Below, piece by piece: positions 8,079-14,605 of a DNA stretch of 38,498 nucleotides. Source of the stretch: a virus; IMG/VR virus record IMGVR_UViG_3300043468_000106, positions 1 to 38,498 of that record; one strand, given 5' to 3'. Position 1 is the stretch's first letter. Each line of letters begins with the position of its first letter. Under the pieces are notes generated by a model. The model worked only from the letters and a program-made list of their open reading frames with translations, was not told the origin of the DNA and ran no database searches. A program made the translations under genes and the position numbers.

Positions 8079-9501
8079 TGGTTCCCGATATGCTCAGTTC
8101 TGCGCCCATGATGGCGATTTTTACGGGGTCCGTGCCAGATACTTCGTACACGCGGTCGCGTAATTTAACCGTCATCCCTAGACGACGATAAAACACACGG
8201 AAAAAATACTGACCAATTTTGCCTATTGTTGCTTGATGGTAGTTAGACCATGTATGGCCTCCATCATCCGACCAGCGCAACATAATCTCGGGGTCGCTGC
8301 CTTGGCCGAGGTTTAAGCCAACGCCTGACTCCATATCAATCTGAAGCGCGTGATGAGCGGTGCGCTTAAGATTGTTCTCGCCAGTTGGCAGGGCACGCCA
8401 TGATCGCAACCATTTTTGCACCGCACCGTTGTCTTTGTATTCATCTAGGCTAAACGTATAAACGTTGCCGTTCTCAAAGTCGCCCACAGTCGGTTTATCA
8501 AGGAAGTTCGTTTGGCAGTTGGAGCGGTGGCGCTTGAAGTCGCCGTTATCAAACCCAGCGCGTTCGTGCCACGAGTTTGTCGAAGCGTCATATACCCAAG
8601 TGGCATTAGCCGACGGAAAAATCAGCACATAGAACGTATGGCCGTCCTGCTGATAAGTATAAGCCAGCGCGTCCGTCGGATCGGAATAGCCCTGTATGGC
8701 GTATTCAATAGCATGGGTTGAAACGCGCACGCCTTGGTAGCCTTCCGCTCGATACACGATACCTGTACCACGAGCGTCTGAGCCAAGCCAAAAAACGCTG
8801 TTGTCCATCTTGGCAACAGAATATGGGGCAATACAACCAATTTCGTTGTACGCGCCTTGAATACGCGCTAGAGGAAAATCAATCTCTCCAGCGTTGTACC
8901 AAACCTCAACCGAGTTCTCGCCAAACAACCATACTTCTCGATGGTCAACAATAATTGCCACCACGTCATCAGGCGCACCTTCCGCGCTGGCAAAGTCCAG
9001 CGGGTCGATTGACAGGCCGTCTAAAAGGCTTGTAATCCAAATACGCTGGCTGTTGGGTTCATTAAAAACAAAGTACCCATCTAGATACCCAACCGTTACC
9101 GCACCCGGAAAGTCAGGGTCAGTGATCTGCCCAAACGCCAGTGTGTCAAAGTTGTAGATAAATCCGTCAGGATTGCAGGCAATAAATAATTGCGTGCCGT
9201 TATCGGCCATAGACACAGGGCCGGTTCCGGTGACATCACCAATCTTGGTAATTACTAACGAACTGGAAACCTTGTAAAACTCGTTGGCTGAAATGACATA
9301 TAAGATGTCATTGTGTGTGTATAGCCCACGGATAGGGCCAGTGCCAACCGTAGTCAACAACTTTAAACCGGGACAACGCTGCAAGTACGCCGGTTCTTTT
9401 CCGCCTTCTGGGATAATTTCTGGATACAAATTGATCATTCGATTGGCAGCCGCGTTTGGGCTGCGAATCAAATATGCTGACCCCAGAATTGGCGTCTTCA
9501 T
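8071..9501 (-). CDS. Packaged DNA stabilization protein, P22 gp10-like tail accessory factor
   Basis: The protein has 476 aa, close to P22 gp10 in size. It starts with the family signature (LGSAYLIRSPNAAANRMINLYPE followed within a few residues by LQRCPGL). It continues with a beta-propeller-like repeat pattern of short strands. In P22, gp10 joins gp4 below the portal and closes the packaged capsid. The order coat - gp4 - gp10 - fibres here matches that role. The ATG overlaps the gp4-like stop by 1 nt (TAATG). Confidence 0.88.
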   Translation of the reverse strand: MKTPILGSAYLIRSPNAAANRMINLYPEIIPEGGKEPAYLQRCPGLKLLTTVGTGPIRGLYTHNDILYVISANEFYKVSSSLVITKIGDVTGTGPVSMADNGTQLFIACNPDGFIYNFDTLAFGQITDPDFPGAVTVGYLDGYFVFNEPNSQRIWITSLLDGLSIDPLDFASAEGAPDDVVAIIVDHREVWLFGENSVEVWYNAGEIDFPLARIQGAYNEIGCIAPYSVAKMDNSVFWLGSDARGTGIVYRAEGYQGVRVSTHAIEYAIQGYSDPTDALAYTYQQDGHTFYVLIFPSANATWVYDASTNSWHERAGFDNGDFKRHRSNCQTNFLDKPTVGDFENGNVYTFSLDEYKDNGAVQKWLRSWRALPTGENNLKRTAHHALQIDMESGVGLNLGQGSDPEIMLRWSDDGGHTWSNYHQATIGKIGQYFFRVFYRRLGMTVKLRDRVYEVSGTDPVKIAIMGAELSISGTNA

Positions 9502-10214
9502 TAGAAGTTGCCCGTAAAGATATTAAAGCGCGGACGGTTAACGAGCAGCGCCGCTGGCATCGCCATCACGTCATCCGGGTTGTTGATGCGCTTCAAGTCG
9601 CGCTTGCTGTACATAGCAATACGCTGAACCTGCGGGGATGGTTCGACACCAAACTCGGCTGCAAGTTCACAGGCCAAGTTGAATCGAAATGCTCGAAGGT
9701 ACCCCGGCGGAAACGCTAAATCAGTAGCCAATGTGGCAGGCGTTGTTAGCGGTCGCACGGATACAAAATGGAACTCCAGCACCTTGGTTGGCACCGGATA
9801 GATATAAATCTCAACGTCCGGGTAGGTCATGTTGACCCACATAAACTGCGGATACGTAGAGGTTACGGTCTTGACGGCAATATTGTTGTATTGCTCGTTG
9901 TTAATCAGTTTGATGCCATACGACACGTTGGTCGAGGCGTCACGGAAATAGGTGGCGTCGTCCATCAGGATAGGACGCTCGGCTACAAACGTGCCGGTCG
10001 GTCCCATCGTAATCGTGCGGACGTTGGGTTGCCAGTTGTAGACTTGATCTTGGGTTGAAAAGACCGATAGACGCTCGGTACTCCAAGAGTCAAGCATCTG
10101 GTTAAGTGCGGTGAGGGCGTCCTGCGACGTGGCTGCGGAGGGAACTTCACCCTCGGCCAACTGCCCGATCAGCCGCAACGCGCCGTTGATTTGATCGGCA
10201 GCAGTTGTAGCCAT
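9501..10214 (-). CDS. Head completion protein, P22 gp4-like tail accessory factor
   Basis: The protein has 237 aa. The N-terminal helical region (QINGALRLIGQL, then ALTALNQMLDSW and ERLSVF) is the conserved start of the P22 gp4 family of adaptor proteins that dock under the portal ring. The C-terminal part has the expected LACELAAEFGV-type helix. It is translationally coupled to the gp10-like gene. No lytic-enzyme motif was looked for beyond this signature. Confidence is high from motif plus synteny. Confidence 0.85.
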   Translation of the reverse strand: MATTAADQINGALRLIGQLAEGEVPSAATSQDALTALNQMLDSWSTERLSVFSTQDQVYNWQPNVRTITMGPTGTFVAERPILMDDATYFRDASTNVSYGIKLINNEQYNNIAVKTVTSTYPQFMWVNMTYPDVEIYIYPVPTKVLEFHFVSVRPLTTPATLATDLAFPPGYLRAFRFNLACELAAEFGVEPSPQVQRIAMYSKRDLKRINNPDDVMAMPAALLVNRPRFNIFTGNF

Positions 10215-10217
10215 GAT

Positions 10218-10424
10218 TTACTCCTTACGGCGGCGACGAGTTCTCAACGCATTATGCTGAGAATCCCCCAGCGCCGCCATATCTGACGACGCCGAGGGTT
10301 CAGACTCATCAGGATCAGAGGGATCAAACTCCTCCCATCCTTGTTCCATATCTTCCCTCGCTTCCATCCACGAGATAGCAATTTTTTCCCCATGTCTGGG
10401 GTGGCGAAGGTAGATATTGGACAT
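10218..10424 (-). CDS. Small acidic/basic hypothetical protein
   Basis: The protein has 68 aa. It starts with a basic stretch (RHPRHGEK), has a very acidic, Ser-rich centre (DPSDPDESEPSASSD), and ends with a run of Arg/Lys (RTRRRRKE). It sits between a capsid-associated protein and gp4, 3 nt from the next gene. It might be a virion or assembly accessory. No family was recognised. Confidence 0.6.
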   Translation of the reverse strand: MSNIYLRHPRHGEKIAISWMEAREDMEQGWEEFDPSDPDESEPSASSDMAALGDSQHNALRTRRRRKE

Positions 10425-10425
10425 A

Positions 10426-10791
10426 TTACGAGGCCAGCAACGGCAGGCTGTACCACTGGGTTGCGCTGTAAGCCACCAACATCGTCGCGGTGTTTGCCGC
10501 GATGTTGTAGGAAGCGTTAGCGGACAACGCGTTAACGATTGCGCCCGAAGCCGGGTAAATCTTCAGAATGGAACCAGCGCCATTCTTGACGATTACAACC
10601 TGACCCGGTTCGGCAACCGGAAGAATCACGCCTTTCGTACCGTCAGCGCCCGTGACCAGCGTAAACGCCGAGCCAAGAGCCGCAGCGTCGGTCTGGGCAG
10701 AGCCAGTCGCCGCAACGGTTGAAACACCCAAGAAAAGACTGCTGAACTGCGGGTCTGCGTAGGCAACACCAACTGCCTGTGTATTAGGCAT
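10426..10791 (-). CDS. Probable capsid decoration / head-associated protein
   Basis: The protein has 121 aa, rich in Ala, Val, Thr and Gly with few charges and alternating beta strands (GQVVIVKNGAGSILKIYPASG). Its similarity in style to the neighbouring 134-aa protein and its place downstream of the coat gene suggest a head decoration protein. A stem-loop lies just upstream, at 10813-10840. The functional call is by context only. Confidence 0.65.
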   Translation of the reverse strand: MPNTQAVGVAYADPQFSSLFLGVSTVAATGSAQTDAAALGSAFTLVTGADGTKGVILPVAEPGQVVIVKNGAGSILKIYPASGAIVNALSANASYNIAANTATMLVAYSATQWYSLPLLAS

Positions 10792-10812
10792 ATCAATACC
10801 CCTTTAGGTTAT

Positions 10813-10840
10813 GCCCCCGGCGGGTTTCCCCGCCGAGGGC
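10813..10840 (-). terminator. GC-rich stem-loop after the capsid genes
   Basis: A 12-bp stem (10813-10824 with 10829-10840) encloses a 4-nt loop that reads GAAA (GNRA type) in the minus-strand RNA. One position is a C-A mismatch in plus-strand RNA but a G-U pair in minus-strand RNA, so the helix is complete only in the direction of the genes. It starts 8 nt after the stop of the 134-aa gene. There is no T-run behind it, so it may be an attenuator or mRNA-stabilising 3' hairpin rather than a strong terminator. Confidence 0.6.
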
Positions 10841-10847
10841 GTTGCCA

Positions 10848-11252
10848 TTACGAAACGCGGTAGACAGTCCACGCGCCAACGCCGGTCTTGCGGCAACGGA
10901 AGTGGCCGGACGAAGCCGCCGCAACCGCACCCGCACCAACCAGCGTCCAACCCGTGCCGACGGCCACCGTAACCGCATCTGAACCTGACGCATCAATATT
11001 GATGACGAAGAAGTCAAATGCAGAATCGTTCTTCTCGCTCATCGACGGGTAGGCGGCCTCAAGAAGAGCCACCGTCGGCAGCGTCAAATTGCCAGCCGTG
11101 CCGTTGAAAGTGAAAAGACCCGCGACCAGTTCAGCAGGGGACGCCGTAGCGGCTGCCGTCAAGGCAAGCGGGGCAACCTGCGAGAAAAACAACGGCTCGC
11201 CATTGTTGCCGTCGCCAATCTGATAACCACCAGAACCATTAGGAAGTGCCAT
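10848..11252 (-). CDS. Probable head-associated structural protein
   Basis: The protein has 134 aa, rich in Ala, Gly and beta segments. The N-terminus reads MALPNGSGGYQIGDGN and the centre FTFNGTAGNLTLPTV. It is the first gene after the coat protein, a slot often used for head decoration or fibre proteins. No enzymatic motif was seen. The strong stem-loop directly after its stop codon would protect or attenuate the coat-plus-decoration transcript. Confidence 0.65.
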   Translation of the reverse strand: MALPNGSGGYQIGDGNNGEPLFFSQVAPLALTAAATASPAELVAGLFTFNGTAGNLTLPTVALLEAAYPSMSEKNDSAFDFFVINIDASGSDAVTVAVGTGWTLVGAGAVAAASSGHFRCRKTGVGAWTVYRVS

Positions 11253-11278
11253 TTTTAGTTACTCCTTAAATTTAACCA

Positions 11279-12484
11279 TTAACCCCAGAGGCGGACAGCC
11301 ATCTGCGGACGGATCACCGAGTAGCCATACAGCACGTCGATACGGCACGGCATACGGTCGTTGTTGATGTCGTACTGACGAACAACGCGCATGGAGATAC
11401 CGTTGTGGACCTGACGCGAAGCCATGTCAACGCCCTGCGGCAGCAGGAGGTCAGCCGTGGCAAACGCAATCGAGTCGCGATGGTACACGAGGTTCTGCGG
11501 GTACTGGCTCGAAGCGCCACCCAAGAAGGTGACAGCGGCACCAGACTGCGGGAACGAGTCAACCGTGGCAAGAGCAACGCTGGAAGTGTAGATCGCCGGG
11601 CTGATCTTCACAGCAGCATACGCACCGCCCGAGGCAGCCACGTCTTCCGTCACCACGAACTGCTGGAGCGAGCCAGTCGATTCGCGGGTCTGCGGGTTGA
11701 CCGAGTACACGTTAGCAATCGTGAACACGTCGCCCTTCTTGATCGTCTGCGAGCCAGTGCCGGTGATCGCAATCGACGACGTGCCCTGAGCCGAAACCGT
11801 CGTGGTGACAGTGTGGGCGCCAGAACGGCTGCCGGTCGTGAACTGCTTGATCGACTGCGACATGGCAAGTTCGTCGTAACCGAGGATGCCTTCGCCCATC
11901 AAGCCGCTCTTAAACTGCTTGCTGATCGTTGACACCGGGTTGAACAAGCCCTTCATGCCTTCCACGAGCGCGGCGTTAGCAGCCGGGTTCACGGTGGCGT
12001 AGCGGGGCGACATGCCAGCGGCGGCTTCGTTCAACTTCTGCTGCGCCTGCAACAGAACGAGCGAGGTGCCCGGAGTCGTGCCCGGAGTACCAACCGACTG
12101 GTAGATGCTGTTGAACGAGTTGGCAACGTCAGCGTCGATGCTGGAGGCCAACTGGCTGATACGCGGCTTCAGCACGCGCTCGGCAAAGTCGTCCAACTGC
12201 ATCGTCATTTCGGCGGTCGTAAAGTTGACGCCGATGTGCTTCTGCGAAGCAACCGTCAAGGTCGTGAACTGCTCGTTGTCGTCCTGAACTTGCAGGGCGG
12301 CACCGTCGGTCACAAGAGCGCGGTCCGGCAGACGGATACGCAGCGTGGTGCCGATCTTGGCGCCTTCCACGGCATACGAATCGTCGTACTGACGGTTCAC
12401 GTTGCGGGTGATCACAAGGTTGTTCTCAAGAATTTCGAGAGCCTTCCGAGTGATCATGTCAATAGTAAGAAGTGTATTAGCCAC
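11279..12484 (-). CDS. Major capsid (coat) protein, P22 gp5-like
   Basis: The protein has 401 aa, within the usual range for P22-type coat proteins. The N-terminus (MANTLLTIDMITRKALEILENN), the NVNRQYDDSYAVEGAKIGTTL segment and MTMQLDDFAERVLKPRISQLA are characteristic of the P22 coat family with an HK97 fold. A Thr/Ser/Val-rich stretch around 215-300 corresponds to the inserted-domain region. The C-terminus (YGYSVIRPQMAVRLWG) is typical. The gene is preceded by the scaffold gene, as in P22. Confidence 0.9.
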   Translation of the reverse strand: MANTLLTIDMITRKALEILENNLVITRNVNRQYDDSYAVEGAKIGTTLRIRLPDRALVTDGAALQVQDDNEQFTTLTVASQKHIGVNFTTAEMTMQLDDFAERVLKPRISQLASSIDADVANSFNSIYQSVGTPGTTPGTSLVLLQAQQKLNEAAAGMSPRYATVNPAANAALVEGMKGLFNPVSTISKQFKSGLMGEGILGYDELAMSQSIKQFTTGSRSGAHTVTTTVSAQGTSSIAITGTGSQTIKKGDVFTIANVYSVNPQTRESTGSLQQFVVTEDVAASGGAYAAVKISPAIYTSSVALATVDSFPQSGAAVTFLGGASSQYPQNLVYHRDSIAFATADLLLPQGVDMASRQVHNGISMRVVRQYDINNDRMPCRIDVLYGYSVIRPQMAVRLWG

Positions 12485-12505
12485 TTTCGTGTCCTCAAAA
12501 AGATG

Positions 12506-13285
12506 TTAGCGGTTACGCGCTTCCCAATTCTTAATCTGTCGCTGACGCTCGCGCTCAATCCACTCTGACGCACTCATGGCCGAAATTGACCGTGGGTCCG
12601 TCGTGTCGTAGACCGGAGCGCCAGTGCCTTTTGCCGTGACAGGCTTAATAGGCGGGGGCGCACTGGTAGTCTTTTTAACAGGGGCAGGACTGTCGGCCAT
12701 TTTGGCCTCAATCTTGCCAATTTCCTTAGCCTGAAGGAATTGCGGTAAGCGGGAAATGCGCTCGGCTTCCTTCGGATTAGACCCCAGAAAGTAGGCTATA
12801 TCTGGCCCCAAATCTGACGCCTGAATCGTCTGTGCCATCACAGTCGTGATCGGCAGTGCGTTGTTGTACGCGACTTGCTCGAAGTCATCGTACTTGTCAC
12901 GCGCAGCCTCTTCACGCTCGTGATACGCCTCTAAGAGAGCCATCTGCTCCCGCTCTGCTTCGCGTCGGGCGAGGAGTTCTGCTGCTTTGCGTTCGGCTAA
13001 AGCCTCGGCATAAGCGTCAGGGTCTTCGTCCTTGCTAGGCAGGGCAGCGGCTTCAGCCTGAAATGGCTGCGCTTTTAACGCCTGCTCTCTTTCCCACTTG
13101 CGACGTTCCCTCGCAAGCCTCTTGCCGACCATTGCGTCCAACTCTTCTTGAGTGAACGTTTTGGCTGGCTTTTCCTCCGGCTGTTGCGTTTCTGCAACGA
13201 CTTCAAGTTCCGGGGCCGCCGTAGCCTCCGGTTCCGGCGCGGATACTTCCGCTACAACTTCAGGGACTTGATTTTCGTCCGACAT
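12506..13285 (-). CDS. Scaffolding protein
   Basis: The protein has 259 aa. The acidic N-terminal ~40 residues (EPEATAAPELEVVAETQQPEEK) are followed by the segment TFTQEELDAMVGKRLARERRKWE, a hallmark of phage scaffolds. A long Ala/Glu/Arg helix (~60-125) follows, and the C-terminus is basic (EWIERERQRQIKNWEARNR), as expected for coat binding. The position right before the coat gene supports the call. A GGAAG-type ribosome site precedes the ATG. A putative promoter and palindrome lie 45-75 bp upstream. Confidence 0.85.
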   Translation of the reverse strand: MSDENQVPEVVAEVSAPEPEATAAPELEVVAETQQPEEKPAKTFTQEELDAMVGKRLARERRKWEREQALKAQPFQAEAAALPSKDEDPDAYAEALAERKAAELLARREAEREQMALLEAYHEREEAARDKYDDFEQVAYNNALPITTVMAQTIQASDLGPDIAYFLGSNPKEAERISRLPQFLQAKEIGKIEAKMADSPAPVKKTTSAPPPIKPVTAKGTGAPVYDTTDPRSISAMSASEWIERERQRQIKNWEARNR

Positions 13286-13329
13286 AAACTTCCTTACGGA
13301 AACCTGATGAACCGCATCAGTACGGTCAA

Positions 13330-13358
13330 ACTTTAACTTACAAGTTGCGTATGTGCAA
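13330..13358 (-). promoter_or_regulatory. Putative leftward promoter for scaffold/capsid genes
   Basis: On the minus strand, TTGCAC (13358-13353) is followed after 17 nt by TAAAGT (13335-13330), 45 bp before the scaffold start codon. The -35 box lies inside the 16-bp palindrome at 13344-13359. A small inverted repeat, CTGATG / CATCAG with a 5-nt loop, lies between the promoter and the gene. The prediction rests on consensus match and placement only. Confidence 0.5.
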
Positions 13359-13359
13359 C
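13344..13359. promoter_or_regulatory. Palindromic operator-like 16-mer, distant member of the control-region repeat family
   Basis: The site reads GTTGCGTATGTGCAAC: arms GTTGC and GCAAC with a 6-nt centre. It differs by one defined base from the consensus GTTGCGTNNATGCAAC repeated at 26538-26621. It covers the -35 box of the putative scaffold promoter, so a phage regulator could bind both places. Confidence 0.55.
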
Positions 13360-13360
13360 A

Positions 13361-13753
13361 TTATGCTTGACTTGAAGGAGAATTAACTACAACCCAAGAC
13401 TGCGTGCCTTCATCCCATGTGTACATTTTGGGCGGCTCACCAGTACCGGCATCTTGCGGCATTGGCACCGGAGCCTGCCATTGGGCATTAACGTCCAGAA
13501 CCCACGACGGATACGGCTGCGGTGCTACGAAAGCGTCGATGTCGGCGCGGTAGGTGTAGCCGATACCAGCGTAGTTCTTGCGAATGTTGCCGTTGTAACT
13601 GGTTTGCTTCCAGTTACCGCCGAGCAACTTCTGGCAGAACGCCACGCCGATGCTTTCAAGTTCATTGCCGTTAGCGTCAGACGTATCCTTGTTGTCTACA
13701 ACGATGACGCGCTTGACGACATTGTTTTCATCCAATTCTGCGAAGTGTGCCAC
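13361..13753 (-). CDS. Conserved aquatic-phage protein (MAHFAELDENN family), copy 1
   Basis: The protein has 130 aa. The sequence contains NNVVKRVIVVDN, ESIGVAFCQKLLGGNWKQTSY, NIRKNYAGIGYTY and PQPYPSWVLD motifs, a set seen in small proteins of many marine and freshwater phages. A structural or fibre-associated role is usually assumed, but the biochemical function is unknown. It is paired with the 2OG-Fe(II) oxygenase gene upstream, whose last codons carry its GGAG ribosome site. A paralogue lies at 37965-38348 with the same partner. Confidence 0.8.
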   Translation of the reverse strand: MAHFAELDENNVVKRVIVVDNKDTSDANGNELESIGVAFCQKLLGGNWKQTSYNGNIRKNYAGIGYTYRADIDAFVAPQPYPSWVLDVNAQWQAPVPMPQDAGTGEPPKMYTWDEGTQSWVVVNSPSSQA

Positions 13754-13757
13754 TTTG

Positions 13758-14360
13758 TTACTCCTTCAAATGCAATGCGGTCAGGCTGCTTTCGTCACCT
13801 ACATAGCCAGCCGGAAAAGTATTAAATGCCAAAGATACTCGATCATCGCCCTGCACGGTTTCTACCATGTGCGTCAGGCTTGACGGAAACAGCATCAAAT
13901 CGCCAGCGCCAACCTCAAACCACCACGAATCGCTGTTGTGGATGTTGTAGTTGTCGGTCGGCAGTTTGATCTGCTGATAGCCGTCTTTGTAAAAGTAAAT
14001 CTTGTCCCGCTCACGGGCAGCCTTGAGGTACAGCACCCCAGACACAAACGAGTTGGGATGCGCGTGTTTGTGGTGGTATTGACCGGCCTTGGTGTAGTTC
14101 AGCCACGATTGCGTCAGGCGCAGCGTAACGTCGTGTTTCGGCGCGTAAATAGAACGCAGATACTCGTTGACGCTGGCTTCGGCAAACGCCTTGAGGCTTG
14201 CCATCGTGTCGTGACGCAGCACATAACGGTCATCGCTCGTCGTGTTGCCCATGTTGCTATGCGTCGGCTGCTCGTCCACAAACGACATTTCCTTGGCGGT
14301 GTAGTCCCGTCCAAGTTCAAACTTGGCGACAGCCGTAGGAAAAAGGTTGTATGTAATCAC
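13758..14360 (-). CDS. Putative 2OG-Fe(II) oxygenase (TIGR02466-like), copy 1
   Basis: The protein has 200 aa. The double-stranded beta-helix features are visible: a His cluster HHKHAHP (96-102) followed by NSFVSGVLYLK, GDLMLFPSSLTH with the distal His at about 164, and an Arg at about 174 within DDRVSLAFN. These fit the Fe(II)-binding His residues and the 2-oxoglutarate-binding Arg of the family. Substrates of phage members are unknown; virion protein hydroxylation or nucleotide/lipid modification are possibilities. It lies between fibre genes and the scaffold. A second, truncated copy is at 38353-38498. Confidence 0.8.
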   Translation of the reverse strand: MITYNLFPTAVAKFELGRDYTAKEMSFVDEQPTHSNMGNTTSDDRYVLRHDTMASLKAFAEASVNEYLRSIYAPKHDVTLRLTQSWLNYTKAGQYHHKHAHPNSFVSGVLYLKAARERDKIYFYKDGYQQIKLPTDNYNIHNSDSWWFEVGAGDLMLFPSSLTHMVETVQGDDRVSLAFNTFPAGYVGDESSLTALHLKE

Positions 14361-14605
14361 GCAACCGCCTTTTCAATCTGGGCAACGTAGTCGTCAAACG
14401 CAGCCTGCTGCTCGGGCAACAGGATCGTCGGCACCGCGTCCTCAAGTTCCTTGATCTTTTCAATCGTGAACATGATTTCATCCCAAGACGGCTTGGGTCG
14501 CGGGTCTTCCCAGCGGGTGATCTCGCGGTTGCTGATCTCCCACTTTGCGCCGGGGCGAAGCAAGTGCATCGCCGTATCAATGCCCATGAGTTGATAGGTT
14601 TTCAT
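14357..14605 (-). CDS. Small tail-fibre-associated protein
   Basis: The protein has 82 aa: MKTYQLMGIDTAMHLLRPGAKWEI followed by RPKPSWDEIMFTIEKIKELED and a C-terminal helix. The (R)PGAKW and PSWDE(I/V) pattern recurs in small phage proteins located next to fibre genes, including XkdW-like proteins. A fibre-assembly or tail accessory role is inferred. It overlaps both neighbours by 4 nt. Confidence 0.65.
   Translation of the reverse strand: MKTYQLMGIDTAMHLLRPGAKWEISNREITRWEDPRPKPSWDEIMFTIEKIKELEDAVPTILLPEQQAAFDDYVAQIEKAVA

Noticed and set aside
13297-13320. CTGATGA next to GGAAAC, examined as a second hammerhead ribozyme
   Set aside because: The order and spacing of core elements are wrong. 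The bases form a simple CTGATG/CATCAG hairpin upstream of the scaffold gene.
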